Source of the DNA: Pseudopyrenochaeta lycopersici
Taxonomy: Eukaryota; Ascomycota; Dothideomycetes; Pleosporales; Pseudopyrenochaetaceae
DNA length: 64,000 nucleotides
NCBI GenBank assembly: GCA_003313425.1
Contig: NHZP01000035.1
Span: 62,001 to 126,000 of the forward strand
Reading direction: 5' to 3'
Shown piece by piece: positions 24,001-36,593 of this stretch. The position numbers and the translations under genes are program-made. The notes under the pieces are model-generated. The model was not told the DNA's origin. It ran no database searches and saw nothing but the letters and a program-made list of their open reading frames with translations. Position 1 is the first letter of the stretch. Each line of letters opens with the position of its first letter.

Positions 24001-26663
24001 CCACTACCCAAACATCATTCCACAGAAGAATTTGGAGAAGTACGCTGGGAAAGATGCTTCGAACTTGTTCCCTGTGCAAGTTTCTGCTCTGTGCAATGGC
24101 GTTGATGGCTCTGTTCACCCTGGCGTACAGCTCAGCTACCGAACCACCAATTATACGGACTCTACGCTCAACAACATTATCAGCACAACCGACTTGAATG
24201 CGCAATATCACGATTTCCGATGGTTCATGAACGATTCACGTCCAGATTGGTGGTACGAACAGCAAGTATTTCTGAAGGCAAACTACATGAAGGGCCGAGT
24301 TGGGTACAGTCCAAACTACCTAAAAACCCTAGCCAGCAAGGGTAACTCCATCGCCTACATGTACAATAAAGTGTACGACCTAAGTCAGTACACGGTTGGC
24401 GGTCGTGATATCAAGTATCCCATTGGCGATACCGAAAGACCCCAAGAAACGCCAAATGTCAACTTCTTAGACGACAGTGTAGTGTCTATCTTCCAGTACC
24501 AAGCAGGTAAAGACATCAGTAAATACTGGGAGGGACTCAATTTGGATGCCAAGCTGAAGAACGACATGAAAGTCTGTCTGGACAACCTCTTCTACGTTGG
24601 TGAACTGGACACGAGGAACTCAGCAAAATGCTTGTTCGCAAAATATTTCCTTCTTGCTATCTCTATCCTATTGGTCAGCGTCATTGGCTTTAAATTTCTC
24701 GCGGCACTCCAGTTCACGAGGAAGACCGACCCGGAGAACATCGACAAGTTCATCATCTGCACGGTTCCCGCTTATACCGAAGATGAAGATTCTCTCCGCC
24801 GCGCGATTGACTCTGCTGCCAGGATGAAGTATGATGACAAACGCAAGCTATTGGTCATCATTTGTGACGGTATGATTATTGGTCAGGGCAACGACAAGCC
24901 GACTCCCCGTATCGTTCTTGATATTCTGGGTGTTCCTGAAGCAACAGATCCCGATCCACTGAGCTTCGAGAGTTTGGGTGAAGGTCAACGCCAACACAAT
25001 ATGGGAAAATGCTACTCTGGTCTCTATGAGGTCCAGGGTCACATTGTACCTTTCTTGGTTGTGGTTAAGGTTGGCAAGCCATCGGAGGTCTCCAAGCCTG
25101 GTAACCGTGGTAAGCGTGACTCGCAGATTATCCTCATGAGGTTCTTGAACCGCGTGCACTACAACCTTCCGATGAGCCCCCTTGAACTCGAGATGCATCA
25201 CCAGATCCGAAACATCATCGGCGTCAATCCGACTTTCTACGAGTTCCTCTTGCAAATCGATGCTGACACTGTGGTCGCTCCGGACGCTGCTACCCGATTT
25301 GTTGCGGCTTTCCTCCACGATACTCGTCTCATTGCCATTTGTGGCGAGACAGCGCTCACCAATGCCAAATCCTCGTTCATCACCATGATGCAGGTGTACG
25401 AATACTACATCTCACACAATTTGACAAAGGCTTTCGAAAGTCTATTCGGTTCTGTCACTTGTCTTCCTGGATGTTTCACGATGTACAGAATCCGCGCCGC
25501 CGAAACTGGAAAGCCTCTATTCGTCAGCAAAGAGGTCGTAGAAGCCTATCAAGAGATCCGTGTGGATACGTTGCATACCAAGAACCTGCTGCATTTAGGA
25601 GAAGATCGTTTCTTGACTACTTTGCTCCTGAAGTACCACTCAAAGTACAAGACCAAGTATACGATGCGAGCTCACGCCTGGACTGTGGCGCCTGACAGCT
25701 GGACGGTCTTTATGTCGCAACGTCGTCGCTGGATCAACTCTACGGTACACAACCTGATTGAACTCATCCCGCTGCAGCAGCTGTGTGGTTTCTGCTGTTT
25801 CAGTATGCGTTTCATTGTGTTCTTGGATCTCCTTTCGACGGTTGTGCAACCTGTCATTGTCGTCTATATTGGTTATCTGATCTACCTCTTAGTTTGGAGC
25901 AAGGATGTTGTTCCTATTACTGCCTTTATTCTCTTAGGAGCGATTTACGGTCTGCAGATGATCATTTTCATCATTCGTCGCAAATGGGAGATGATTGGAT
26001 GGATGATTATCTATATCGTCGCGACTCCTGTGTTCGCCTTCGGTCTGCCACTGTACTCTTTCTGGCACATGGACGACTTCTCCTGGGGTAACACTCGTGT
26101 TGTCACAGGTGAGAAGGGCCAGATCATTGTCGTCTCGGACGAAGGCAAGTTCGACCCTGCGAGCATTCCCAAGAAGAGGTGGGAAGAGTACCAGGCAGAG
26201 ATGTGGGAGGCGCATACCATGAGGGACGACCGCTCGGAAGTTTCAGGCTACACCTATGCCACCAGGAAACAGTTCGGAAGTGCCTCCGTGGCAGGTTCAG
26301 AGTATGGAGGCATGCCACCATCGCGACCAATGTCGCATCTTGATCTACCACGCTACAATAACCACTCGCGGTTGAGTCTTGCCCAGAGTGGATATGGCAT
26401 GCCAGACAGCATGGAGATGGCAAACCTACCTAGTGACGATGCAATTTTGATTGAGATCAAGGATATTCTTCAGACATCTGATCTTATGAACGTCACCAAG
26501 AAGCATGTCAAGACCGAATTGGAAAAGAGGTAAGTTTTGCTTGTTCTGACTATCTTCTGGTGGTGACTAACGTGCCCGCAGATTCGGCTGCGATCTATCG
26601 CTTAAGAAACAGTTCATTGGCTCTGCGGTCGAGTCGCTACTAGTCAGCGGTCAGCTCCATTGA
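21032..26663 (+). CDS. Class V chitin synthase with myosin motor-like domain
   Basis: Chitin synthase fused to an N-terminal myosin-like motor (CsmA type), acting at hyphal tips and septa. Exons are 21032-21312, 21364-26529 and 26582-26663 (about 1842 aa). The first junction restores the P-loop GESGSGKTT at residues 95-103. Further motor landmarks are [16 protein letters not shown], the switch II-like VDFPGFAN (about 398), [16 protein letters not shown] and [12 protein letters not shown]. Membrane helices lie near 873 and 911, a cytochrome-b5-like block follows ([13 protein letters not shown]), a helix near 1188, then the catalytic domain with [32 protein letters not shown] (about 1507) and QRRRWINST (about 1545). 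The third exon completes a DEK C-terminal domain ending VSGQLH. All key motifs are present, so the enzyme should be functional. Confidence 0.95.
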
Positions 26664-27643
26664 GTCTTCTCCTCTTCGACTTGGTGACATGACCCGTCGA
26701 TGCTTTATGAATCTACGCGGCTCCAAAAATTGGGTCTACATCGCACTCAACCGTGTCTCGCAGCCAGCTGAGCGGCGCACACATAACTCATTTATTACCT
26801 AATACCTGCATTATCTCTCTTTTTTGGGTAGGGACCACTGGTCAGGTTGGTCGTGGCGTTAACTCCGATCATGTATCTGTATCCGTGGGCATTGCTGCTT
26901 GCCGTTACTGTTTTTGTTACTTGCATTTGCGTGGAAAATCATGGTTGTAGAGAGATGATGTAGGATTCGAGAAGTGGCTATCCACGAGATTGCATAGGAA
27001 TACAGCATCAATTACAAGCTATGCGTGTGACTCATTTGACCATCTATCAAGCTATGACTCTACTCCCATGCACGATGCAGTGCTCAAGGCTGACACAGGC
27101 ATTTTAAAGCCGCTCACAATGTAAGGCAGACTCTCTGGCTGGCAAGGAAAGAAAGCTGTTAAAGGACACGAGAACATTGCTTCGAACAGGCATGTGTACA
27201 CGTCTGAGTGTGTAGTGCGCTAAGACTGCAATAGCGTCGTCCTGCACTGGAGAGACTGCATTTGGCCCAAGTTTGAAGTGGCACTTGCCGTAATCGACAA
27301 GCGTTCAAACCTTCCGTATTAGGCAAACGCTGCTTACCCCACCAAAAGAGCCGCCACAGCCTTCGATAACACAAACGATATTTTGACGGCCAGTGTGCGT
27401 TTGCCTCGCGCCTGCAATTTCTGCCTCTCTTCCGCGGTCCAGGCCTTCACTGGTTCTAGTTTTGACTCACGGGACCTCTGTTTTTGGGCTGACCACTACT
27501 CCACCTCCATATTCACGGTACGAGCGTGACTCCGACTTCAATTCATAACGCCCCCCCCCCCGCTGGAACATACATCCAACGGGCGTCTTGTACCTCTACA
27601 AGAATAGCCTGTATTTCTCTCAAGCCACCGCCCTCCGTACAAG
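26664..27643. other. Intergenic region, eIF5B promoter
   Basis: About 980 bp between class V chitin synthase and eIF5B. No supported gene. It contains a C11 run at 27551-27561, 83 to 93 bases upstream of the eIF5B start codon, in the likely promoter or 5' leader. Confidence 0.5.
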
Positions 27644-30600
27644 ATGCCACCAAAAAAGAAGAACAACAAAAAGGCGCAGGACGACGATTGGGAAGCCGAG
27701 CTCGGCGAGACGATTGCGCCGCAAGATGCTGGTGCAGCAGAGTCGAAGCCTGAGGATGCCGCTCCTGAAGATGACGCTCTAGGTGGTGGCCTCATGGCGG
27801 CACTTCAAAGACGCGGCAAAAAGAAGAATAAGAAGGGTGAGGACCCGCCCGTCGATGGCGCAAATGGAGGCTTCGACAGCAAGGCACCACAAGAGGGAAC
27901 ATTTGATGATGACGATGACGATGTCTTTGCTGGAAATTATGGTAAGAAGAAGGGCAAGAACAGTGCTGCTGAGAAGAAAGAGGAGCCTGAGGTTGAGAAG
28001 ACAGATGAGGGACCGCGGGTGAAGACGAAAGCTGAGAAGGAAAAAGAGAAGAAAGAGAAAGAGAAGCAGCGAAAGAAGGAGCTGGTATGTCTACTAGCTT
28101 CAATATTGGAGAGTACCTATGTGTTGAACAATAGGCTAACTAATGATTTACAGGCCGCAAAGAAAAAAGCCACCGGCCCTGCGAAAACGGACGCTACGAA
28201 GCCTGCCGAAACCAAATCAGAAGTCACTGTTACACCCTCAGCTTCTACACCCGCCCCCGAGACTGCTACTGGTGGCAAGAAAAAGAAAATCAACCCTGCC
28301 CTCGCCGCGCTCCAGAAACAACAGGAAGAGCGAAAGAAGAGGGAAGAAGAAATGGCGCGGGCCCAGGCCGAGGAGAAGGCCAGGATAGAAGAGCTGGAAA
28401 AACAAGAGGCGGAAGACATGAAACGCAAGGAAGAAGCCAAAGCATTGAAAAAGCAGAAGGAAAAGGAAAAGATTGAGCAGCTGAAGAAGGAAGGTAAATA
28501 TTTAACTAAAGCACAGAAGGAAGCGAAGGCAAAGAACGAGCTGCGGCTGAAACAAATGCTCGAGAGTCAAGGCACAAAAGTTGCTGCACTTGAGGAGCCG
28601 GAACAAAAGAAGAAGCCTGTTTATGACGATCGAAAGAAGCGAAAGAAGCAGATCGAGAGTCAGAAAGAAAAAGAAGCTCGTGAAGCTGAAGAGGCTGCAA
28701 AGAAGCTGGAAGAACTCAGGATAGCTGAAGAGAAAGCCGCCGCTGATGCCGAACAGGCTCTATTGGATGCTGAGGCAAAGAAGGGAGACGACGGCGACTC
28801 TGGTGACGACTGGGAGGCGCAGGCCGACGAGATAGATGGAGTAAAGGACAGCTGGGATGTCGACACAGACGAGGAAGAAGAGCGAAAAGCAACTGAGAAG
28901 AAGGCTAAAGAGGAGAAGGCTGCAGCAGATAAAGCAGCGGCTGAAAAGGCCGCGCAAGCTAATGAAGAGGACTCTGAGTCGGATTCCGAATCCGAGGAGG
29001 ACTCTGAAGACGATTCTGAGGACGATGAGCAGGGTACCGCTACGCAGAGAGCAGAAGCGGCACGGAAGGCTGCTGCTGCTGAGCGAAGGAAGCAGGCGCA
29101 TGAGGAGGCGCTAGCGGCGCGGTCCAAGGACAATTTAAGGTCACCTATTTGCTGTATCCTTGGTCACGTCGATACAGGCAAGACGAAGCTGCTCGACAAG
29201 ATCCGACAGACCAATGTGCAAGAAGGCGAGGCAGGAGGTATCACGCAACAGATTGGTGCCACTTACTTTCCCGTTGCAGCACTTGAGAAAAAGGTCGCTG
29301 TCGTCAACAAAGATAACGAATTTGTGTTCAACGTTCCTGGCCTTCTCATCATCGACACACCCGGTCACGAGTCTTTCACAAATCTTCGGTCCCGAGGTTC
29401 TTCGCTTTGCAACATCGCCATCCTTGTCATCGATATCATGCACGGTCTTGAACCTCAAACAATCGAGTCTATGAAGCTGCTCCGAGACAGAAAAACGCCT
29501 TTTATTGTCGCTCTCAACAAGATCGACCGTCTCTTTGGTTGGAAGAAAATTGACAATAATGGCTTTGAGGACAGCTTCAGGCTCCAGAAACAGGCAGTTC
29601 AGTCAGAGTTCGAAGAGCGATGGACCTTTGTGCGAACTCAGCTGCAAGAGCAAGGTTTCAATTCTGAGCTATTTTTCAAGAATAAGAACATGTCCAAGTA
29701 TGTCTCGGTGTGCCCGACATCCGCGCATACTGGAGAAGGTATCCCAGACATGATCAAGCTTATCGTCAAGCTCACGCAAGAACGACTCACAAATAACCTG
29801 ATGTATCTCTCCGAGGTCGAGTGTACCGTGCTTGAAGTGAAGGTGATCGAAGGCCTGGGCACAACCATCGATGTGATTCTTTCCAACGGTGTTCTCCATG
29901 AAGGTGATCGCATTGTCCTGTGCGGTAATCCGGAACCCATAGTCACCAATATCCGCGCTCTCTTGACGCCTGCCGAGATGAAGGAACTACGGGTCAAGTC
30001 GCAATACGTACACAACAAGGAGGTCAAGGCTGCCATGGGTATCAAAATTGCTGCCGATGGTCTCGACCAAGCTATCGCCGGCTCGCGCCTACTTGTCGTC
30101 GGCCCAAATGACGATGAAGAGGACCTTATGGACGAAGTCATGGGCGACCTTGCGCATTTGCTCAGTAAGGTATCCAAGAGCGGTCGTGGTGTCTCCGTCC
30201 AGGCATCCACCCTTGGCTCGCTTGAAGCTCTATTGGAATTTTTGCGCGTCTCCAAGATTCCCGTATCCACCATCTCTATCGGTCCAGTCTTCAAGAAGGA
30301 TGTTCTTCGCGCAGGTGTCATGCTAGAGAAAGCCAAAGAGTTTGCCGTCATGTTGTGCTTCGACGTGAAAGTTGACAAGGATGCCAAAGCCTATGCTGAC
30401 GAAATCGGCGTGAAGATCTTTGAAGCTGACATCATCTACCATCTTTTCGATAAGTTCACAGCGCATATGAAGCAGCTCGAAGAACAGAGGAAGGAGGAGA
30501 GCAAGATGCTGGCTGTGTTCCCGTGTGTACTTAAGACTGTTGCAGTGTTCAACAAGAAGGATCCGATTGTCATTGGTGTAGATGTTACTGATGGCAATCT

Positions 30601-30976
30601 CAAGATGACAACACCTATCTGCGCCATCAAGAAGAATCCCGCAACAGGCGTCAAGGAAATCATACAGCTTGGTAGAGTGTAAGTCCCTTACTTTCCCATT
30701 CTTGTCTCTACCTTTATCTAATGCCCTTCTAGTACATCCATCGAACGCGACCACAAACAAATTCAAGTTTGCAAAAAGGGCCAGCCCTCCGTCGCCGTCA
30801 AGATTGAAGGTGCAAACCAGCCCATGTACGGCCGACACCTGGAAGAAGAAGATACACTCTACTCGGCTATCAGTAGGAAGAGTATTGATACACTCAAGGA
30901 ATTCTTCAGGAGTGATGTCAGTCAGGATGAATGGAAACTCATCATGCAGATGAAGCAGTTGTTCGACATCGTTTAG
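27644..30976 (+). CDS. FUN12: Translation initiation factor eIF5B
   Basis: Cytoplasmic GTPase, orthologue of bacterial IF2, that promotes 60S subunit joining. Exons are 27644-28084, 28154-30678 and 30733-30976 (about 1069 aa). The N-terminus (residues 1 to about 470) is the usual low-complexity Lys/Glu-rich tail. The G domain carries G1 GHVDTGKT near residue 484, the switch region [14 protein letters not shown]3 DTPGHESF near 548 and G4 NKID near 603. The IF2-like domains follow. The last exon restores the conserved C-terminus ([19 protein letters not shown], ending LFDIV); without it the second exon runs into a false stop at 30682. The first intron (28085-28153, branch GCTAAC) is 69 nt long and has no stop in the reading frame, so a frame-only prediction would wrongly include it. 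Confidence 0.95.
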
Positions 30977-31927
30977 TTTGGATGGGGCACGCGTGGGGAG
31001 AGCTAAAAGTGGCATGTACAACGTGTAGCTTCAATATGGGCGTAATAGCATGGTCAGGCGTTCCATTGACTTGTTGGGGATATGGGTTATGGGCCAGTTG
31101 ATCTATGGTGAAGTACAGAAGTGAACTGGCATAGTCTAAGTCTGTATACATCTGCGACTGCTCTTACTCTCTTCCTGCACCAAACCTCAAAAGGGACCTG
31201 CTAGCTCTCAACATATGATGGCCTAGCGGAAAACGAATTCCGCACGAACTTAGCCCACAACCTACTGGTCCAAGGGTTTGATCTACTGTCTGCACCTTTG
31301 ATCGATCTCTATGCCGATTTCATGTTTCTATGCGCTTACTTTCTTTAGAGTGAATGCGCCGCGCTCTCCGGAGTCAAGTACTATATATGTATGACCAAGA
31401 CTGGAATCCTCGTCATTGATGATTTGTATTACAACTCCCCCATGGTTTTGCTCAAACATGTCAACGTAGTGCTGCAAGCTCCAGATCCACCGGACATGTC
31501 CAAGACAACGACCTCGCTGGGTGGACAAATAACCATGTTGCTTGCAGTGAAAGTAACATATACTGCCAAATAACCGGCCATAAAGCTTTAGTTGCTGTCA
31601 AAGGTAAACGATTTGAAGAGATGGGGAAAGGCACAATTTATGATTCTGCATCTGCTTCGTATAAAGAGGCGACAAATGCAGATTAAATCTGTGGTCTCGG
31701 GAGGAGCTACTGATATAGCACGAATTGCTTAGGAGGTAAAAGGTGGGAGTCATGTCGTGGTCCCTCAATGGCTGTTCATATACAGGTAGCGCGTGATGAC
31801 AATGATAACCGCGGCTGGTAGGTGTGTCCATTGAAGAGATCCATATATCATCTCGACGCATGCTAAGAACATGGTATAATCCAACAAGGGGGTGACTCAA
31901 AGAGTTCAAGGCTTAATTAATTCATTG
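30977..31927. other. Convergent intergenic region
   Basis: About 950 bp between the 3' ends of eIF5B and the broken F-box-like gene. Only short, unconvincing frames; nothing recognised. Confidence 0.5.
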
Positions 31928-32954
31928 TCACGACCATCCCGCAGGCGGTGGCCGGGTGGGGCCTCTTATCAGAGTGAATGCTTTCTCTTTCCCTGCCCAC
32001 CCCTCCTCACCTTCTGGCCAATCCATATCGACCTCATAGACGTCCAGGCTCCTTCTCTTTCCAATGACCACAAGGGGCTCAAAGACAAATTCTTCATTGG
32101 AAATATAGACGTCTGGACGTTTGGCGTATAGAATTGGGGAGAATGCCTCCTGGCACAACTCGATTTCGGAGCTTCTTGAGCGATTCCATGCCTGCGATGA
32201 CTTCGCATGCCACCCTCCAGAGACGTATGTTTTTATGACCACAGGATGAAGATAATACGGATGTTGTGAGATGGCCGAACCGCTTGCGGTATGCGTACGG
32301 AAAGTGTGATATGTTCGAAGTGAAGGTGGTGTTCCGGGCGATGTATTTGGCATTCAGGTACAGTGAACGAATAAGGTTGAAGTGCCTACTAGGCATCTCC
32401 AAGGAAGCCAATACGACCGTATCCAGGTTGTCTATCTGAAAGATGCGGTAGTTGTGCATGGCATTGAGGTATCATGGTAGCTGAATAAAGTTAGAACCCA
32501 TTTCGGACTTGTTAAAGTAGTCTACTTACAATGACCGGCATGTCAATAATAGATTCATCACTCCAAGTCCCGAGTTACGATACGTAGGCATAACGTATCG
32601 AAGAGGTGACACGCCAGAACGATAAGCGTTGTACCCAGACAGGCACAAACACATTCTATCATTCGTCAAATGTGGGTTCCAGGTAAGCAATGGCGAGCCC
32701 GACATGAATTCGTGCGTACACGGAGAAGACTCTAAACGGTACTCATAAGGTAGTTTCTGGTATCTTTTAGGGCCTAAGATGCTTTTGTGCCCGTAGCGGA
32801 AGGTTAAAAGATGAATGTCACTAAGACCGAATACCATGTCATAGATTTCTAAGCGGATCTCGAGCGGCAGGTTGAAGAAATGGAGTTGTTGCGACCCTGA
32901 CGTGTGATGATAGGGCTCGGTCCCTTGTAGAGCAATAGAGCTGGCCGATGACAT
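31928..32954 (-). pseudogene. Broken F-box-like (DUF7730-type) fungal gene
   Basis: The ATG at 32954 opens a protein with the family signature HFFNLPLEIRLEIYDMVFG and ends exon 1 in LLLTCRSL before a GTAAGT donor near 32529. After the acceptor near 32480 the expected continuation (AMHNYRIFQIDNLDTVV, then RSLYLNAKY and LWRVACEVIAGMESLKKL) lies in a frame that exon 1 cannot enter: the spliced frame stops after about 16 codons. A second frame change is needed near 32160 to reach the C-terminal part (ELCQEAFSPILYAKRPDVYI, ending GPTRPPPAGWS). One-base losses at both places would restore a normal member of this family. Function is unknown; such proteins are numerous in filamentous ascomycetes. Two frameshifts make a true pseudogene more likely than a sequencing error. 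Confidence 0.6.
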
Positions 32955-35312
32955 TGGCTCTGGCCACGCTTCGCCTTGCCGCTTTCGCCTTGGTCTCCTG
33001 CCATTTATTAGTATCGCAATTTCTCATATAACTGAGGCACCTACTCTTCCTTAGATTGCATAATGTGACATAAGATTCCCATAGCAAGAATACATGGCCG
33101 TAAACAGCCCAAAATGACTGAGGTCAAAAACTTGTGATTCTTTTGCTGCCTGCGAGCGCATCGGGCCTGGGCGGCTGTGAGGTTCGCGTGTGGTGAGGCC
33201 ATAGTCGTTCTACTTGAGGAAATTGGTCCTAGCTAATTTAGCCTAAGTTAGCCGTAAGAAATTCAGTGCGACTGGACGGAGCTGAAAGTGTAGAAAATAT
33301 AATGACATTCATGAGTGCGGGAGCGAGGCTGAATATCACAAGAATCCACTAAGCTATATTGAGTATACCACTAACTGTATCTGGAGATCTTGGTATCAAA
33401 TTCAATCATGTTCCATCTTCAAACTCGATATCCGTCTCTCACAGACTCCTCTTGGACCGTTACCCTTTCTTTGTCACCATTCATACACCTTGATATAGTC
33501 TTATCTATCGCACGTGTGGCATCAGAGCTGCATTATAACTCTCCTCTCATTGAAAGAGGCTTTCGGGAAATCATTCCATCAGTTTTACTGTTTGACATTG
33601 CGGTTAATTGCTTAACTTCGTGGAGAGACACAGTTTGATATGTGCTACGAATTTCAGAACACATGTTGATCACCCAGAATCCGGGTAGTATGGAGTTGAC
33701 CACAACTCTGATTTAGCGCCATAATCGTTCTTCATTCGAATGTCCATTTGTTCGCGGAAATAGTAATGGAACTATCTTACCGCGAATACATCATAGCCAA
33801 ACCGACGTGTGGAAGTGCGGCGGAGCTCTCTAGCTTTCGTCTTGTGGAGCCTGATTTGTTTGAAGATGATGACGACCTATGCCTGACGGGAGACGTTTTC
33901 ATTTCGCTCAGCAAAGGCCGAAATCCAAGCTCCTCGGCCGGTTGAACTTTGGTGCTTGGGATTAGGTTCGATTCCGAGTGGCTGTCTGGTGAGGATGGCG
34001 GAGATTGAGACCGCATCCACGGAAATAATGCGTAGGCAATCTGAAGCGACAAGACTGAAGACATGGCTGGGGCTAAGGTGCGCCTTGATCTGCAATTCGA
34101 GGGTGCGAGTATGGGGATGCAAAAGTGAATGCCGAATGATTGTTTATGTAGTCGAAATTTGGCTGACGATGAATATGGATCTGTTCATAGTTGGACGTGA
34201 GACTGGTAGTTATATCCCGTTCATCACCGCAAGTAAGCCTTACGACATCGTCCATATTCTACAAACATGCGAACATGCCAATCGCGTCGCTGAAAACCAT
34301 GGCGGTAATGTGGTGGCTCAGGCAGTGCTAACTCCTTGAATGGGCAATCAACGCGCGGTGATCATCCTGTGGTGTTCCTGCACATTGTATACGAGAATGC
34401 GAGAGGTGCAACGCGATTGGGCTGCTCGGATGTTTTATGCCCGCTTACGAGGCGCAGTCAAATAGGCCAACTAACCGTGCCACGCTTGGTAAGGTCATCT
34501 GTACTCGTGAACCACGATCAAACCACGCATTGCGCTTGTTTGACGCTCTCCTACGTTATTAGCGCATCATTCTTCCAATTTACATAATCACCAAGCTGCT
34601 AGGACATCTTGATAGCAGGTGTCCCTAGCCGCAGTGTCCGCTCTGGCGTAGATCGAACCCCTAGATGGAATGTGATGAGAAAATTATCGTGCTGGAACTG
34701 CAAGATCCCAATTTCACCAAAAGGGAATATAATGGTCAATGCTTGCCCGATTCCAGCTTCTTTCCTAGTTTTAAGAGAAGTGAGCTGATCGAACGTGGGG
34801 ATAGCTAGCCTCTACTGAGCTTGATTTCATGCCAGCGTTTGCAGAATGCCAAGGAAGTAGGTCAAGTCTTGCTTGTTGCCTACTATAGAAAAGTGTGTGA
34901 TTGTCATTTCTTGTTTCTGTTGTTCTATTGGTCTCTGACGGTATCGCGCTGGTTAGGGAAATGGAATTGCACCAAGAGAGGCGTTAAAGGCGGGTGCAAG
35001 GTGCATAAACATCAACCCATTCTCATGGCTCCTCCAGCTCTGATCATGACATCGACGAAATCTGCGAGCACTAAAAAATTTTGACGTTTTGATCGCCATA
35101 CGCTTCGTTGTCTAGTATCGAAAAGCAAAGGTTGCGAGATATTGTCAACTCCACTAGTACCTGCGAAATGTGCGGCTGAGTTCAGGCAGCACCATTCACT
35201 TTCGCTGTAATTTAATCGTTGTCTGCACGCAGAGACCGAATGTGTATCTAAATCAACTTTCCTATCATCGTGTACCGAATATTATCTACAACTGTTCCTG
35301 GTGCGATACATC
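32955..35312. other. Gene-poor region between two F-box-like genes
   Basis: About 2.4 kb with several short frames on both strands (the longest is about 127 codons) but none with a recognisable domain or splice structure. May include decayed sequence; no transposon ends or long repeats were seen. Confidence 0.4.
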
Positions 35313-36243
35313 ATGGCTGTCGCATTTCACAGCGCCCTCTCGAAGGTAGAGGAAATTGTCACTAAATTCATGCGGCTCCCTTTTGCCACAATTCTGTTCA
35401 TCCTCCCTTCCAAAGCTCGGACGAGGAGATGGCTTACCCAAGCCCGGCAAATACCACCGAGAATACAAATGAGGAAGAGAAGACTTACGCTGCCATTAGA
35501 TGACAATCCAAACCTCTGTAGTCGACTAGGAATGGTGGGAAAACAAAAGACCAAACACCAAACGCAAAGTCCGCTACTGCAACTCCCTGCTGAGCTGAGA
35601 CTCTATGTATGGTCGTATGTGATTGATCTAAGCGAGAAAGAAGAACTAAGGATATCGAGGAAAGGGTACGCCAAGTTCCCATACAAAGGGAGTCCGAACA
35701 CAGCGTACAGCAGTGTTGGTGCATTGAGGAAGAAGGGTGTTGTAGAGTGGGGTATGGGCATTATGGGGTTGCTGTGCTCGTGCAGGGCTATGTGAGTTTA
35801 AGCTTTTCCATTTCCTGCGTTTCCAAGCAGTTATTTGAGAAAGGCGAAAGGTGTCCCAGCTGACGAATGCTAGTTATACAAAAATCATTCCACTTCTTTA
35901 TCAGACACCGACTTTTCATTTCACCGATGTATATGCGTTCTTCGCATTCACTTGCACCATTCTACCCCACCGTCGCGCCCAAATTCGCTATCTGAAGCTT
36001 GACTTTCTCACACCAGGCCATGTCAGCAATTGCTCATCGAAATACTTGGATTACGAACCCGTCAGCCATCTGAAAGCTATTTCACTGCTGCCAAAACCAA
36101 TGGCAGATGATAAGCAGCATGTGGTTGTTTCACTCCAGTGGGCTGTGGAAGAAATCCTAAAAAATATGACAGGCTTGACAAAATGCATGTGTGTAAGGAA
36201 AGTGTGTTTAGAATGTCCGGAATGGAACGGTCCTCATATGTGA
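35313..36243 (+). CDS. F-box-like (DUF7730-type) hypothetical protein
   Basis: Exons are 35313-35791 and 35874-36243 (282 aa), joined by an 82-nt intron (GTGAGT donor, AATGCTAG acceptor). The family core is clear: LLQLPAELRLYVWSYVIDL at about residues 90-108, then LLCSCRAIYTKIIPLLYQ across the splice junction and TFHFTDVYAFFAFTCTILP. This matches the LPxEIR...CRxIYxEAxPLLY pattern of a large fungal family with an F-box-like start and no established function. The N-terminal 85 residues are basic and poorly typical, so the true start may lie elsewhere. It is related to the broken gene at 31928-32954, on the opposite strand, with no other supported gene between them. Confidence 0.65.
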
Positions 36244-36593
36244 TTAGCTCGTCGTACTCACAGACAGTACTTTTAGTCAATCACCAAATCCAAATCCAGG
36301 ATCTATGAGTATCGCAAAGACAAGCAGATTGAAAAAAAAAAGGAAGAATGAGTAATGGGAAAGTTCTTGTGGTCTAGATTACTTTGGTCCTGTGATCGAG
36401 GCCATAACAATGAGCTTCAACTGGCTCCAAACTCGTAGCATTGTGCGTATGTACAAGCATACACGCACACGTATTATACATATTTAGGAAGAGATTCTAT
36501 GTTCGTACATATACACCATCTGCACACAAGCACCATACCGGTGGGGAGGTTGCGCTTGCTCCCAGCCATCCATCAAGGCTTCGATACATCCAA
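36244..36593. other. Convergent 3' intergenic region
   Basis: 350 bp between the 3' ends of the F-box-like gene and the PPR gene. No gene seen; a poly-A run (AAAAAAAAA) lies near 36332. Confidence 0.5.

Noticed and set aside
33960..33980. tRNA-like T-loop (GGTTCGATTCC)
   Set aside because: The T stem does not pair well and no matching acceptor stem, D arm or anticodon arm is found upstream.
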